Below are positions 14,260 to 21,508 of a stretch of DNA of 29,244 nt, piece after piece. Each line of letters begins with the position of its first letter. Within the stretch, counting starts at the first letter, position 1. Position numbers and translations under genes: made by a program. This DNA comes from JBBCJM01 sp037190175 (lineage in GTDB: Bacteria; Pseudomonadota; Alphaproteobacteria; Rhodobacterales; Rhodobacteraceae), in the NCBI GenBank assembly GCA_037190175.1, contig JBBCJM010000270.1, positions 1-29,244 on the forward strand, read 5' to 3'. A model generated the notes under the pieces. The model did no database searches. It saw only the letters and a program-made list of their open reading frames with translations, and had not been told where the DNA came from.

Positions 14260-16061
14260 CAGAACTTGCGCTCCGCCGGGGCGATCTTCTTCAGGCTGAT
14301 GCCGCCCTCGGCCTCGGGGGTCAGCGGATCGACATGCACGGGGCGGTAGTCGAGCCGCACCTGGTTGCCGTCCACCCAGGCCAGGCTGTGCTTGCGCCAG
14401 TTGGCGTCGTCGCGGTGCGGGTGGTCCTCATGCGCATGGGCCCCGCGGCTTTCGGTGCGGGCATGGGCGCCGTAGATCGTGGCCAGCGCATTGGGCATCA
14501 GGTTGGTCAGCTCCAGCGTCTCCATCAGGTCGGAGTTCCAGACCAGCGAGCGGTCGGTGACCTTGAGGTCCGAGAGCTTGCCGGCGATCGCCGTCATCTT
14601 CCTCTCGCCCTCGGCCAGCGTCTTCTCGGTGCGGAACACCGCGGCGTCGGCCTGCATGGTGCGCTGCATCTCCAGCCGCAGCTCGGCGGTCGGCACGGCC
14701 CCGTCGGCGTGGCGCAGCGCGTCGAAGCGGGCCAGGGCCTGGTCCACCTGCGCCGCATTGGTGGCGGGCACCGCGGCGGCCTTGTCCACCACCGTGCCCG
14801 CCCGGATCGCCGCCGCGCGGCCGAACACCACCAGGTCGATCAGCGAGTTGGAACCCAGCCGGTTCGCCCCATGCACCGAGGCGCAGCCCGCCTCGCCCAC
14901 CGCCATCAGCCCGGGGAACACCGCGTCGGGGTTGGCGGGCGTGGGGTTCAGCACCTCGCCCCAGTAGTTGGTCGGGATGCCGCCCATGTTGTAGTGCACG
15001 GTCGGCAGGACCGGGATCGGCTCCTTGGTCACGTCCACCCCGGCGAAGATCTTTGCGCTTTCCGAAATCCCCGGCAGGCGCAGCTCCAGGGCCTCCTTCG
15101 GCAGGTGGTTCAGGTGCAGGTGGATGTGGTCCTTGCCTGGCCCCACCCCGCGCCCTTCGCGGATCTCGATGGTCATGCAGCGGGATACGTAGTCGCGCGG
15201 CGCCAGGTCCTTGTAGTGCGGGGCGTAGCGTTCCATGAACCGCTCGCCCGCGGCATTGGTCAGGTATCCGCCCTCGCCGCGCGCCCCCTCGGTGATCAGG
15301 CAGCCCGAGCCGTAGATGCCGGTGGGGTGGAACTGCACGAACTCCATGTCCTGCAACGGCAGCCCGGCGCGGGCCGCCATGCCGCCGCCGTCTCCGGTGC
15401 AGGTATGCGCCGAGGTCGCCGAGAAATAGGCCCGCCCGTAGCCCCCCGTCGCCAGCACCGTCATCTTGGCGTTGAAGACGTGGATCGTGCCGTCGTCCAG
15501 CTTCCAGCACACCACGCCGGTGCAGGCGCCGTCGGTGATGATCAGGTCCAGCGCGAAATATTCGATGTAGAACTCGGCCTTCTGCTTCAGGCTTTGCCCA
15601 TACAGCGTATGCAGGATCGCATGGCCGGTGCGGTCGGCGGCGGCGCAGGTGCGCTGCACCGGGGGCCCCTCGCCGAATTGCGTCGTATGGCCGCCGAAGG
15701 GGCGCTGGTAGATCTTGCCCTCTTCGGTCCGCGAGAAGGGCACGCCATAATGCTCCAACTCATAGACCGCCGCCGGGGCTGACCGCGCCAGATACTCCAT
15801 CGCATCCGTGTCGCCCAGCCAGTCCGACCCCTTCACTGTGTCGTACATGTGCCATTGCCAGTTGTCCGGCCCCATGTTGGCCAGGCTCGCCGCGATCCCG
15901 CCCTGCGCGGCCACGGTATGGCTGCGGGTGGGGAAGACCTTGGTGATGCAGGCGGTGCGCAGGCCCTGCTCGGCCATGCCCAGGGTGGCGCGCAGCCCCG
16001 CGCCGCCGGCACCGACCACCACGACGTCGTAGTCGTGGGTTTCGTAAGGGTAAGCGGTCAT
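14259..16061 (-). CDS. sdhA: Succinate dehydrogenase flavoprotein subunit
   Basis: A 600-residue subunit that oxidises succinate to fumarate. It has the FAD dinucleotide motif VVVGAGGAGLRA (residues 14-25), the covalent FAD site SHTVAAQGG (His48), HTTQFGEG (about 125-132), the catalytic Arg region in APRDYVSR, and the HGANRLGSNSL block near residue 405. The C-terminal HAHEDHPHRDDANWRKH segment is the typical end. Translation from ATG at 16061, with an AAGGAGAAGG site, gives the normal family length; the reading frame is open further upstream but overlaps sdhD. It lies 23 bases after sdhD. Confidence 0.97.
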   Translation of the reverse strand: MTAYPYETHDYDVVVVGAGGAGLRATLGMAEQGLRTACITKVFPTRSHTVAAQGGIAASLANMGPDNWQWHMYDTVKGSDWLGDTDAMEYLARSAPAAVYELEHYGVPFSRTEEGKIYQRPFGGHTTQFGEGPPVQRTCAAADRTGHAILHTLYGQSLKQKAEFYIEYFALDLIITDGACTGVVCWKLDDGTIHVFNAKMTVLATGGYGRAYFSATSAHTCTGDGGGMAARAGLPLQDMEFVQFHPTGIYGSGCLITEGARGEGGYLTNAAGERFMERYAPHYKDLAPRDYVSRCMTIEIREGRGVGPGKDHIHLHLNHLPKEALELRLPGISESAKIFAGVDVTKEPIPVLPTVHYNMGGIPTNYWGEVLNPTPANPDAVFPGLMAVGEAGCASVHGANRLGSNSLIDLVVFGRAAAIRAGTVVDKAAAVPATNAAQVDQALARFDALRHADGAVPTAELRLEMQRTMQADAAVFRTEKTLAEGERKMTAIAGKLSDLKVTDRSLVWNSDLMETLELTNLMPNALATIYGAHARTESRGAHAHEDHPHRDDANWRKHSLAWVDGNQVRLDYRPVHVDPLTPEAEGGISLKKIAPAERKF

Positions 16062-16084
16062 GTCCTTCTCCTTCGGGCGCGGGG

Positions 16085-16456
16085 TCAGAGCGCGATCCGC
16101 GCCAGGGCGAAGAGCCCGGTGGCGGCCACGCCCCAGGCCAGGCAGGTGACCGCGATCACCGCCACCTTGCGGGTGGTCCCGCGCCAGTAATCCTCGATCA
16201 TCATCGTGGCCCCGCCGGCGAAGTGGCGCATCCCGGCCACCAGCAGGAGCGCGGTGACGATGGCGGGGAAGGGGCGGGCGAAGGTCTCCAGCACCTCCGC
16301 GCGCGTCCCCCCCAGCGCCGAGCCGAAGATCCACAGCCAGACCGGCACGATCAGCGCCAGCCCGACGGAAGAGACGGTCATGAACCAGTGGTGTTCCGTG
16401 CCGGTGCCCGAGGCGCCCTTGCCCTCGGCCCGCTTGCGGTCGGTGATGAAACGCAT
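16085..16456 (-). CDS. sdhD: Succinate dehydrogenase membrane anchor subunit D
   Basis: A 123-residue protein with three membrane helices (about residues 27-48, 62-84 and 98-120). The second helix ends in GMRHFAGGATMMIEDYW: His78 is the likely heme b ligand region and Asp89-Tyr90 matches the quinone-binding Asp-Tyr pair of the family. It anchors SdhAB in the inner membrane together with SdhC. It starts 12 bases after the sdhC stop. The N-terminal SGTGTEHHWFMTVSS is typical of alphaproteobacterial SdhD. Confidence 0.92.
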   Translation of the reverse strand: MRFITDRKRAEGKGASGTGTEHHWFMTVSSVGLALIVPVWLWIFGSALGGTRAEVLETFARPFPAIVTALLLVAGMRHFAGGATMMIEDYWRGTTRKVAVIAVTCLAWGVAATGLFALARIAL

Positions 16457-16468
16457 CTGCCGCCCCCT

Positions 16469-16858
16469 TCAGATGATGATCAGCGTGATGACGGTCAGCA
16501 CGACCGAGCCGATGATGACGCCCCAGCCCAGCTTCTCGGCGGTGGGCACGTCCAGCCCCTTGCCGGCGTCCCAGTAGAGGTGCCGCAGCCCGGCGAGATA
16601 GTGATACCAGATGGCCCAGAGCGAGCCGGTCATCACCAGCGTGCCCAGCCAGGAGCGCATCACCCCGTCGGCGGTGGCAAAGGCCGCGTCCGAGGTGGCG
16701 GCGGAGATCAGCCACCAGACCACCAGGATCGCGCCCAGGATCAGCGCGTTGCCGGTGATCCGGGTCAGGATCGAGGTCATCGAGGTCAGCTGCGGCCGGT
16801 AATAGGGCCCGATCATGAACGGGGACAGGGGTCGTTCCACCCGCTTGGGTTCAGCCAT
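16469..16858 (-). CDS. sdhC: Succinate dehydrogenase cytochrome b556 subunit
   Basis: A 129-residue anchor subunit with the family N-terminus RPLSPF...YRPQLTSMTSILTRITG (quinone-site Ser29 and Arg33 region) and the signature WYHYLAGLRHLYWDAG, in which His86 is the expected heme ligand. Three helices at about 36-56, 70-92 and 110-129. ATG at 16858 has GGGAG upstream; an in-frame ATG 93 bases earlier would add a basic tail not seen in the family. First gene of the operon sdhC-sdhD-sdhA-DUF3052-lipoprotein-lipoprotein-sdhB. Confidence 0.95.
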   Translation of the reverse strand: MAEPKRVERPLSPFMIGPYYRPQLTSMTSILTRITGNALILGAILVVWWLISAATSDAAFATADGVMRSWLGTLVMTGSLWAIWYHYLAGLRHLYWDAGKGLDVPTAEKLGWGVIIGSVVLTVITLIII

Positions 16859-17009
16859 CGCCGGCTCCCTTTTCTTTCTGGCCGCCGCTTTGGCGCGCGG
16901 CGCAAGCTGGATCGTGCGCCCCTTCCATAGCGGATTTTTCAGGCAAGTCACCCTTGTGTGAGGCGCTATCAGGGCCTTCCGGGGCGGGCGGGGGCAGAAA
17001 ATCCCATCC

Positions 17010-17040
17010 TGTGATCACGAATTTTCGGGGTGTGATCACG
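17010..17040. promoter_or_regulatory. Tandem palindromic operator upstream of sdhC
   Basis: The decamer TGTGATCACG occurs twice, at 17010-17019 and 17031-17040, start to start 21 bases apart, which is two helical turns. Each contains the perfect 8-base palindrome GTGATCAC. The pair lies 150-180 bases upstream of the sdhC start and just past the end of the metallopeptidase gene, so it most likely acts on the sdh operon, as an activator site or a distal repressor site. The regulator is unknown; a TCA-cycle regulator such as AkgR or a CRP-like protein would be candidates to test. Confidence 0.6.
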
Positions 17041-17051
17041 CCCTGGCCGAC

Positions 17052-17765
17052 TCATCGCCCGCCCGCGCGGGCCCACAGCCGGGCCAGATCCTCGGCATAT
17101 TCGGTGCAGAGCACGATGCGCCGGGCGCGGGGATCGTAGAGCGCATTGGCCTCGCCGCAGGGCTCCAACGTCACGTCCACCGGCGCGGGCAGGCCGATCT
17201 CGCCGTTCAGCGCCTCCACCTCGGCGGCGATGGCGCGGGTCAGGGGGTCATCGCCGCGGGAGACCAGCCGGAAGGCCGGGCGGTGGTCCTGCGGCGGCAG
17301 GGCCAGCAGCGCGTCCCAGTCGGCCACGGTGGCGGCATGGCGGGCGGGGCAGGGGGCAAGCTCCGCCGCCGTCAGCCCCAGCGCGGCGGCCAGTCCCCGC
17401 CTGCGGTCGGGCGCGGCGCCGTAGTACAGGCAGACCAGCGCCGCCCGGCGGTCGAGATCCAGCGCATGCCGGCCCAGCAGGGTGTCTGGCGCCTCGCGCT
17501 GGGCGAACAGCGCGAAGGCCAGCGCCGCATCCCGCACCAGCGCCGCCGCGCCGGCCTCGCCGTGCAGCCGGTCGATCAGCAGCACGGCCAGCGCATCGGC
17601 CGCATCCTCCTCTCCCCCCGGCACCGGCAGGGCGAGGATGTCGATCAGCGCATGGCCGGCCTCGTGGTGGAAGGCGAAGATCAGGTTGGAGCGGGCGAAG
17701 GCCGCCGCATCGGCTGCGGCCGCGGTGGGCAGGAGGCAGAGGAGCAGGCAGGCGAGGCGGCGCAT
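17052..17765 (-). CDS. DUF4344 family putative metallopeptidase, exported
   Basis: A 237-residue protein with a signal peptide (MRRLACLLLCLLPTAAAADA) and the zinc-binding motif His34-Glu35-x-x-His38 in FAFHHEAGHALIDI, followed by the YEADRFA-like region PGGEEDAADALAVLL. The C-terminal half has conserved-looking cysteines and ends in IVLCTEYAEDLARLWARAGG, the pattern of DUF4344 proteins. It probably acts in the periplasm; the substrate is unknown. The reading frame is open far upstream, but the signal peptide fixes the start at ATG 17765, preceded by AGGGA. It ends 193 bases before sdhC on the same strand; the operator-like pair between them argues for separate transcription. Confidence 0.85.
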   Translation of the reverse strand: MRRLACLLLCLLPTAAAADAAAFARSNLIFAFHHEAGHALIDILALPVPGGEEDAADALAVLLIDRLHGEAGAAALVRDAALAFALFAQREAPDTLLGRHALDLDRRAALVCLYYGAAPDRRRGLAAALGLTAAELAPCPARHAATVADWDALLALPPQDHRPAFRLVSRGDDPLTRAIAAEVEALNGEIGLPAPVDVTLEPCGEANALYDPRARRIVLCTEYAEDLARLWARAGGR

Positions 17766-17879
17766 GGTCCCTGCATGGCACGGGGCGGGGCTGCGGAACA
17801 ACCACCGGCGGCGATGATCGACCCATTGCCGGGTGTCGCGCCGCGCGGCAGACTGCCGGCATCCCCCGCCGGCCCGCCC

Positions 17880-18524
17880 ATGCTGCACCCCCGTCCCGCC
17901 CGCCTGTTCCCCGCCCGCCATGCCCGCGCCGCGGCGCTGGTGATCCCGTCCTGGTGGGGCAGCACACCGGGCATGGCCACCATCGCGGCGGGGCTGGCGG
18001 AACAGGGGGTCAGCGTGGCGCTGGCCGACCTGTTCGACGGCCGCACCGCCACGACCGAGGCCGAGGCGCGGGCGCTCAAGGCCCTGCCGCGGCGGGTGCC
18101 GGCCTATCGCGGCCTCGCCGCCGATCTGGCCATGCTGGCCGCGGCCGCGCCCGGGGTGCCGCTGGGCGCGGTCGGCTTCTCGATGGGCGCGCATTGGGCG
18201 GTGTGGCTGTCGCAGCGGCCGGGCCATGCGCTGGCCCGCGTGGTGCTGTTCTACGGGGCGCGGGGCGGATCCTTTGCGGCATCCCGCGCCGGCTATCAGG
18301 CGCATTGGGCCGGGGCCGACCCCTGGGTCAGCCCCGCCGCCCGCCGTGGCATGGAACGCGCGCTCGCCGCCGCCGGCCGGCCCTGCGAGAGCTTCGACTA
18401 TCCCGGAACCCGGCACTGGTTCGCAGAACCCGGCCGGCCGGAGCACGATCCGCCGGCCGCCGCCACGGCGATGGCGCGGACGGTCGCCTTCCTGACCGCT
18501 CAGACCGGCACCAGCGCCCAGTAG
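17880..18524 (+). CDS. Dienelactone hydrolase family protein with Ser nucleophile
   Basis: A 214-residue alpha/beta hydrolase of the dienelactone hydrolase group: LVIPSWWGSTPGMATIAAGLAEQG and ALADLFDGRT are the family's N-terminal blocks. In dienelactone hydrolase the nucleophile is a cysteine; here the elbow reads GFSMGAH, so Ser101 replaces it. Asp147 (GADPWV) and His179 (TRHWFAEP) complete a likely triad. The Glu that pairs with the Cys in the classical enzyme appears to be Ser24. It may thus be an esterase rather than a lactone hydrolase. The start is uncertain: ATG 17880 has a weak ribosome site, ATG 17814 is in frame. The 3' end overlaps mch tail-to-tail by 25 bases. Confidence 0.82.
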   Translation: MLHPRPARLFPARHARAAALVIPSWWGSTPGMATIAAGLAEQGVSVALADLFDGRTATTEAEARALKALPRRVPAYRGLAADLAMLAAAAPGVPLGAVGFSMGAHWAVWLSQRPGHALARVVLFYGARGGSFAASRAGYQAHWAGADPWVSPAARRGMERALAAAGRPCESFDYPGTRHWFAEPGRPEHDPPAAATAMARTVAFLTAQTGTSAQ

Positions 18525-19531
18525 TCGAGGTCCAGCAGCACCTCGGGCAGGTACTTGCCGTCCGCCCCCTTCAGCGCGAAGGGGGCCGCGCCGTCCTTCA
18601 CCGCCACCAGCCGCAGGCGCAGGGCGCCCACCCCGGGGGCGGCGGTCTCGGCCTTGTCCAGCACCTCGGACCAGGCCCGCACCGTGTCGCCGGCGAAGCA
18701 GGGGTTGGCATGGGCGCCGCCGTTCAGCGCCACGACCAGCTGCGCATTCGCGAGCCCGTTGAAGGACAGCGCCCGGGCCAGCGAGATCACGTGCCCGCCG
18801 TAGATCAGCCGTCGGCCGTCCGGGCGCCGGGTCACGTCGAAATGCACCTTGGCGGTGTTCTGCCACAGGCGGGTGGCCAGCATGTGCTCGGCCTCCTCCA
18901 CCGTCACGCCGTCCGCATGGTCGATCTTCTCGCCCACCGCATAGTCGCCCCAGCGGTGCGGCTCGCCGGCCAGCGCGAAGTCGTAGGCCGAGAAGTCCAG
19001 CCCCTGCGGCACCACCAGGTCGGCGGCGGCGACGGCGGGGGAGAGTTTCGGCACCTCCGCCACCGGCTCCGGCGCCGGGGCGTCGCGCTTGCGCAGCATC
19101 ACCCAGCGCACATAGTCCAGCACCGCCTCGCCGCGCTGGTTCGCGCCCCGCGTGCGCACCCAGACCACGCCCGACTGGCCGCTGGAGTTCTCGCGCAGCC
19201 CGATCACCTGCGAGGTGGCGCTCAGCGTGTCGCCGGGCCAGACCGGGGCCAGCCAGCGGCCTTCCGCATAGCCCAGATTGGCCACGGCGTTCAGCGAGAT
19301 GTCGGGCACGGTCTTGCCGAACACCGTGTGGAACACGATCAGGTCGTCCAGCGGCGAGGCCGGCAGCCCGCATCCCTGCGCGAATTCGTCCGAGGACTGC
19401 AAGGCGTGCCGGGCGGGATAGAGCGCGTGATAGAGCGCCCGCTCCCCCGCCCCGAGGGTGCGCGGCACGGCATGGGCGATGGTCTCGCCCAGCCGGTAGT
19501 CCTCGAAGAAACGGCCCGGATCGGTCTTCAT
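18500..19531 (-). CDS. mch: Mesaconyl-CoA hydratase
   Basis: A 343-residue MaoC-like double hot-dog hydratase. It interconverts mesaconyl-C1-CoA and beta-methylmalyl-CoA in the ethylmalonyl-CoA pathway, by which Rhodobacter-type bacteria assimilate acetyl-CoA without isocitrate lyase. Diagnostic segments are GRFFEDYRLGETIAHAVPRT, LDDLIVFHTVFGKTVPDISLNAVANLGYAEGRWL and AHMLATRLWQNTAKVHFD. The length equals the R. sphaeroides enzyme. The start overlaps the DUF1737 stop by four bases (ATGA). It is the last gene of the operon starting with mcl2, and the sdh cluster lies 1.6 kb further on. Confidence 0.94.
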   Translation of the reverse strand: MKTDPGRFFEDYRLGETIAHAVPRTLGAGERALYHALYPARHALQSSDEFAQGCGLPASPLDDLIVFHTVFGKTVPDISLNAVANLGYAEGRWLAPVWPGDTLSATSQVIGLRENSSGQSGVVWVRTRGANQRGEAVLDYVRWVMLRKRDAPAPEPVAEVPKLSPAVAAADLVVPQGLDFSAYDFALAGEPHRWGDYAVGEKIDHADGVTVEEAEHMLATRLWQNTAKVHFDVTRRPDGRRLIYGGHVISLARALSFNGLANAQLVVALNGGAHANPCFAGDTVRAWSEVLDKAETAAPGVGALRLRLVAVKDGAAPFALKGADGKYLPEVLLDLDYWALVPV

Positions 19532-19731
19532 TGCTCGCCCAGCTTCAGGTCGGGGTGATAGTCGCCAGGGCTTTCCTTCACCACCGCCTGCCCGCAGCGC
19601 ATCACGCCCCGCAGCGAGTCGAAGGCATAGGTGGGCGAGCCGTGCAGCGCCCAGCCCTTGTTCAGCGCGGCGGTCACCTTGTGGCAGAAGGCCGAGGTGT
19701 CCTCGTCGGACAGGAAGCGGTAGAGTTTCAA
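19528..19731 (-). CDS. DUF1737 domain protein, TTG start
   Basis: A 67-residue protein beginning MKLYRFLSDEDTSAFCHKVTAALNKGWALHGSPTYAFD and containing VMRCGQAVVKE, the pattern of the small DUF1737 family, whose function is unknown. The only start that gives the family N-terminus is TTG at 19731, which has a strong GGAGGA site seven bases upstream. It sits between the nnrU-like gene (4 bases after its stop) and mch (overlap of 4), so it belongs to the ethylmalonyl-CoA pathway operon, perhaps as an accessory to Mch. Confidence 0.88.
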   Translation of the reverse strand: MKLYRFLSDEDTSAFCHKVTAALNKGWALHGSPTYAFDSLRGVMRCGQAVVKESPGDYHPDLKLGEQ

Positions 19732-19735
19732 GGGA

Positions 19736-20287
19736 TTATCCTCCGAAGGGCCAGTAGCCCAGCCAGCCGTGTACCAGCCCGATCAGGCCGAACACCACCA
19801 CGGCGCCCAGGGCCGCGCCGATCTCCCTGCCGGTCGAGGCCGGCCCCGGGGTGGCGCGGCCCGCGCCGGCGCGGTTCAGCACGATCACCTCCACCACCGC
19901 CCAGGCCAAGAGCCCGCCGAACAGGATGACCGAGGCGAGGTCGCCGTTCACCAGCAGATGCGCCACCGCCCAGGTCTTGACCGCCGTCAACTGCGGGTGG
20001 CGGATCACGCCGGTGATCCGGGTCTTCATGCCGCTGGCGGCGAAGAGGTAAACGGCGATCAGCATCAGGAGGTTGTTCAGGTGCCGCAGGAAGGCGGGCG
20101 GATCCCACAGCAGCACGGTATCGGCGCCGCGGAAGCCCACCACCATCAGCACCACCGCGGCAAGCAGCAGGACGGTCACCAGCCCCTTGCCCGGCTCGCC
20201 CCAACGGGCCCGGCTGTCGGGAACCGCGCGTTTCCACAGATGGGCCGCCCACCACAGGGCCAGCCCGGCGATCAGGATCGGTAGCAT
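19736..20287 (-). CDS. NnrU family membrane protein
   Basis: A 183-residue integral membrane protein with about five to six hydrophobic segments. The block RITGVIRHPQLTAVKTWAVAHLLVNGDLASVILFG is the NnrU signature, with the paired His residues of the family (His-Pro and Ala-His). NnrU was named from nitrite/nitric oxide reduction clusters and is related to the heme-binding zeta-carotene isomerase; its job here is unknown. It starts on the last base of the mcl2 stop (TGATG). Its presence inside an acyl-CoA operon, without denitrification genes nearby, argues against a denitrification-only role. Confidence 0.88.
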   Translation of the reverse strand: MLPILIAGLALWWAAHLWKRAVPDSRARWGEPGKGLVTVLLLAAVVLMVVGFRGADTVLLWDPPAFLRHLNNLLMLIAVYLFAASGMKTRITGVIRHPQLTAVKTWAVAHLLVNGDLASVILFGGLLAWAVVEVIVLNRAGAGRATPGPASTGREIGAALGAVVVFGLIGLVHGWLGYWPFGG

Positions 20288-21144
20288 CAGGCTGCCCCCT
20301 GCAAAGCCTCCATCGCGGCGATCGCGCGGGCCTTGGCCAGCGTCGCCTCGGCGCTCACGATATGCAGGTTCTCGACGATCTTTCCATCCACAACCGCCAC
20401 CCCTTGCCCGGCCTCGCGGGCGGCGGCGAAGGCCGCGATCTGGCGTTCGGCCAGGGCGATCTCCCCGGCCGAGGGGGCGAAGGCGGCGTTGGCCGTGGCG
20501 ATCTGGTCGGGGTGGATCAGGGTCTTGCCGTCGAAGCCCATGTCGCGGCCCTGCTCGCATTCGGCCAGGAGCCCGGCGGTGTCGCGGAAGGCGTTGAACA
20601 CCCCGTCCACGATGACGCGCTGGTGAGCGCGCGCCGCCAGCAGGCAGAGCCCGAGCCCCGCCTGCATCGCCAGCCGGTCGGGGCGGAAGCGGCTGCCGAG
20701 TTCCTTGGCCAGGTCGTTGGTGCCCATCACCATGCCGGCCAGGCGGGGATGCGCGGCGATGGCGGCGGCGTTCAGCATTCCGGCGGCGGTCTCCATCATC
20801 GCCCACAAGGGCTGCGGCACCCGGGCGGCGTCGAGGTCGGCGGGGCTGTTCACCTTGGGGATCAGCACGCCCTCGGCCGGCAGCCCGGCCACCGCGGCCA
20901 GATCCTCCGCCCCCCAGGGGGTGTCCAGCCCGTTGACCCGCACGATCCGCGCCCGCGGCCCGAAGTCGGCGGTCTTCAGCATGGTGGCCAGCGCGGCCCG
21001 GGCGGCGGGCTTCTCCTCCGGCGTCACGGCGTCTTCCAGGTCGAAGATGATGGCGTCCACCGGCAGGGCGCGCGCCTTCTCCATCGCCCGCTCGCGCGAG
21101 GCGGGGATATAGAGGACCGAGCGATAGGGTCTGACGGTGCCCAT
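20287..21144 (-). CDS. mcl2: (3S)-malyl-CoA thioesterase
   Basis: A 285-residue CitE/HpcH-type protein. In R. sphaeroides Mcl2 hydrolyses (3S)-malyl-CoA to malate and CoA, finishing the glyoxylate plus acetyl-CoA branch of the ethylmalonyl-CoA pathway. Visible landmarks are RSVLYIPASRERAMEKA, IFDLEDAVTPEEK, the magnesium-binding Glu in MMETAAG and Asp in MGTNDLAKEL, and GKTLIHPDQI. Length and the mch neighbourhood fit Mcl2 better than the lyase Mcl1, but sequence alone does not exclude a lyase. ATG at 21144 has GGAGAG upstream, directly behind a perfect inverted repeat. It heads an operon mcl2 - nnrU-like - DUF1737 - mch. Confidence 0.88.
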   Translation of the reverse strand: MGTVRPYRSVLYIPASRERAMEKARALPVDAIIFDLEDAVTPEEKPAARAALATMLKTADFGPRARIVRVNGLDTPWGAEDLAAVAGLPAEGVLIPKVNSPADLDAARVPQPLWAMMETAAGMLNAAAIAAHPRLAGMVMGTNDLAKELGSRFRPDRLAMQAGLGLCLLAARAHQRVIVDGVFNAFRDTAGLLAECEQGRDMGFDGKTLIHPDQIATANAAFAPSAGEIALAERQIAAFAAAREAGQGVAVVDGKIVENLHIVSAEATLAKARAIAAMEALQGAA

Positions 21145-21155
21145 GATTCTCTCCG

Positions 21156-21170
21156 CGCAACAAAGTTGCG
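21156..21170. promoter_or_regulatory. Palindrome in front of mcl2
   Basis: CGCAAC-AAA-GTTGCG, a perfect inverted repeat with 6-base arms, ends 12 bases upstream of the mcl2 start and touches its ribosome-binding site. It may be a repressor operator or a small RNA hairpin in the leader. Regulators of related CoA operons in this group read TTGCAA-like sites, but this sequence differs. Confidence 0.45.
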
Positions 21171-21229
21171 ACATGGATCACGCCGCGGTCACTTTCGGCA
21201 AGGGGGAAATCGCCGCGGTGCAGAGACGA

Positions 21230-21508
21230 CTATGCCACCGCCTTCGCCACCATCTCGGGGTACTGTCCGATCACCCGGACATAGGCGACGGCGAAGTCGG
21301 GGGCCGTCGCCCGGGCCTGTTCCCAGTCCCGCAGGGTGCCGACCGGCACGTGGAAACGGCTGGCGAACTCGGTCTGCGACAGGCCGAGCCCGGCCCGCGT
21401 CCTGCGGATCAGACGCGCGCGCTGGCCGCGGTCCATCGCCTCGGGCGACACGTCGAAGTCTTCGGCATCCGTCGGGTCAGCCGGAAGACCAGTATGCTCT
21501 TTCTTCAC
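21230..21508 (-). CDS. XRE-type antitoxin of a BrnT module
   Basis: A 92-residue protein with an N-terminal tail (KKEHTGLPADPTDAEDFDVS) and a Cro/cI helix-turn-helix at residues 31-75: ARLIRRTRAGLGLSQTEFASRFHVPVGTLRDWEQ. It ends with a short helix. Such proteins replace BrnA as partner of BrnT toxins in many Rhodobacteraceae; they bind the toxin and repress the pair. GTG at 21508 has GGAG eight bases upstream and starts 32 bases inside the ancestral end of the toxin gene, the overlap expected of a toxin-antitoxin pair. Because the toxin is frameshifted, the antitoxin frame is now open back through the toxin core. Confidence 0.82.
   Translation of the reverse strand: MKKEHTGLPADPTDAEDFDVSPEAMDRGQRARLIRRTRAGLGLSQTEFASRFHVPVGTLRDWEQARATAPDFAVAYVRVIGQYPEMVAKAVA

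Noticed and set aside
14334..15782. 482-codon plus-strand open frame opposite sdhA
   Set aside because: Antisense shadow; the minus strand encodes a full SdhA with all motifs.
16062..16715. 5' extension of the sdhA frame through sdhD
   Set aside because: Out-of-frame reading of sdhD and sdhC; SdhA starts at 16061.
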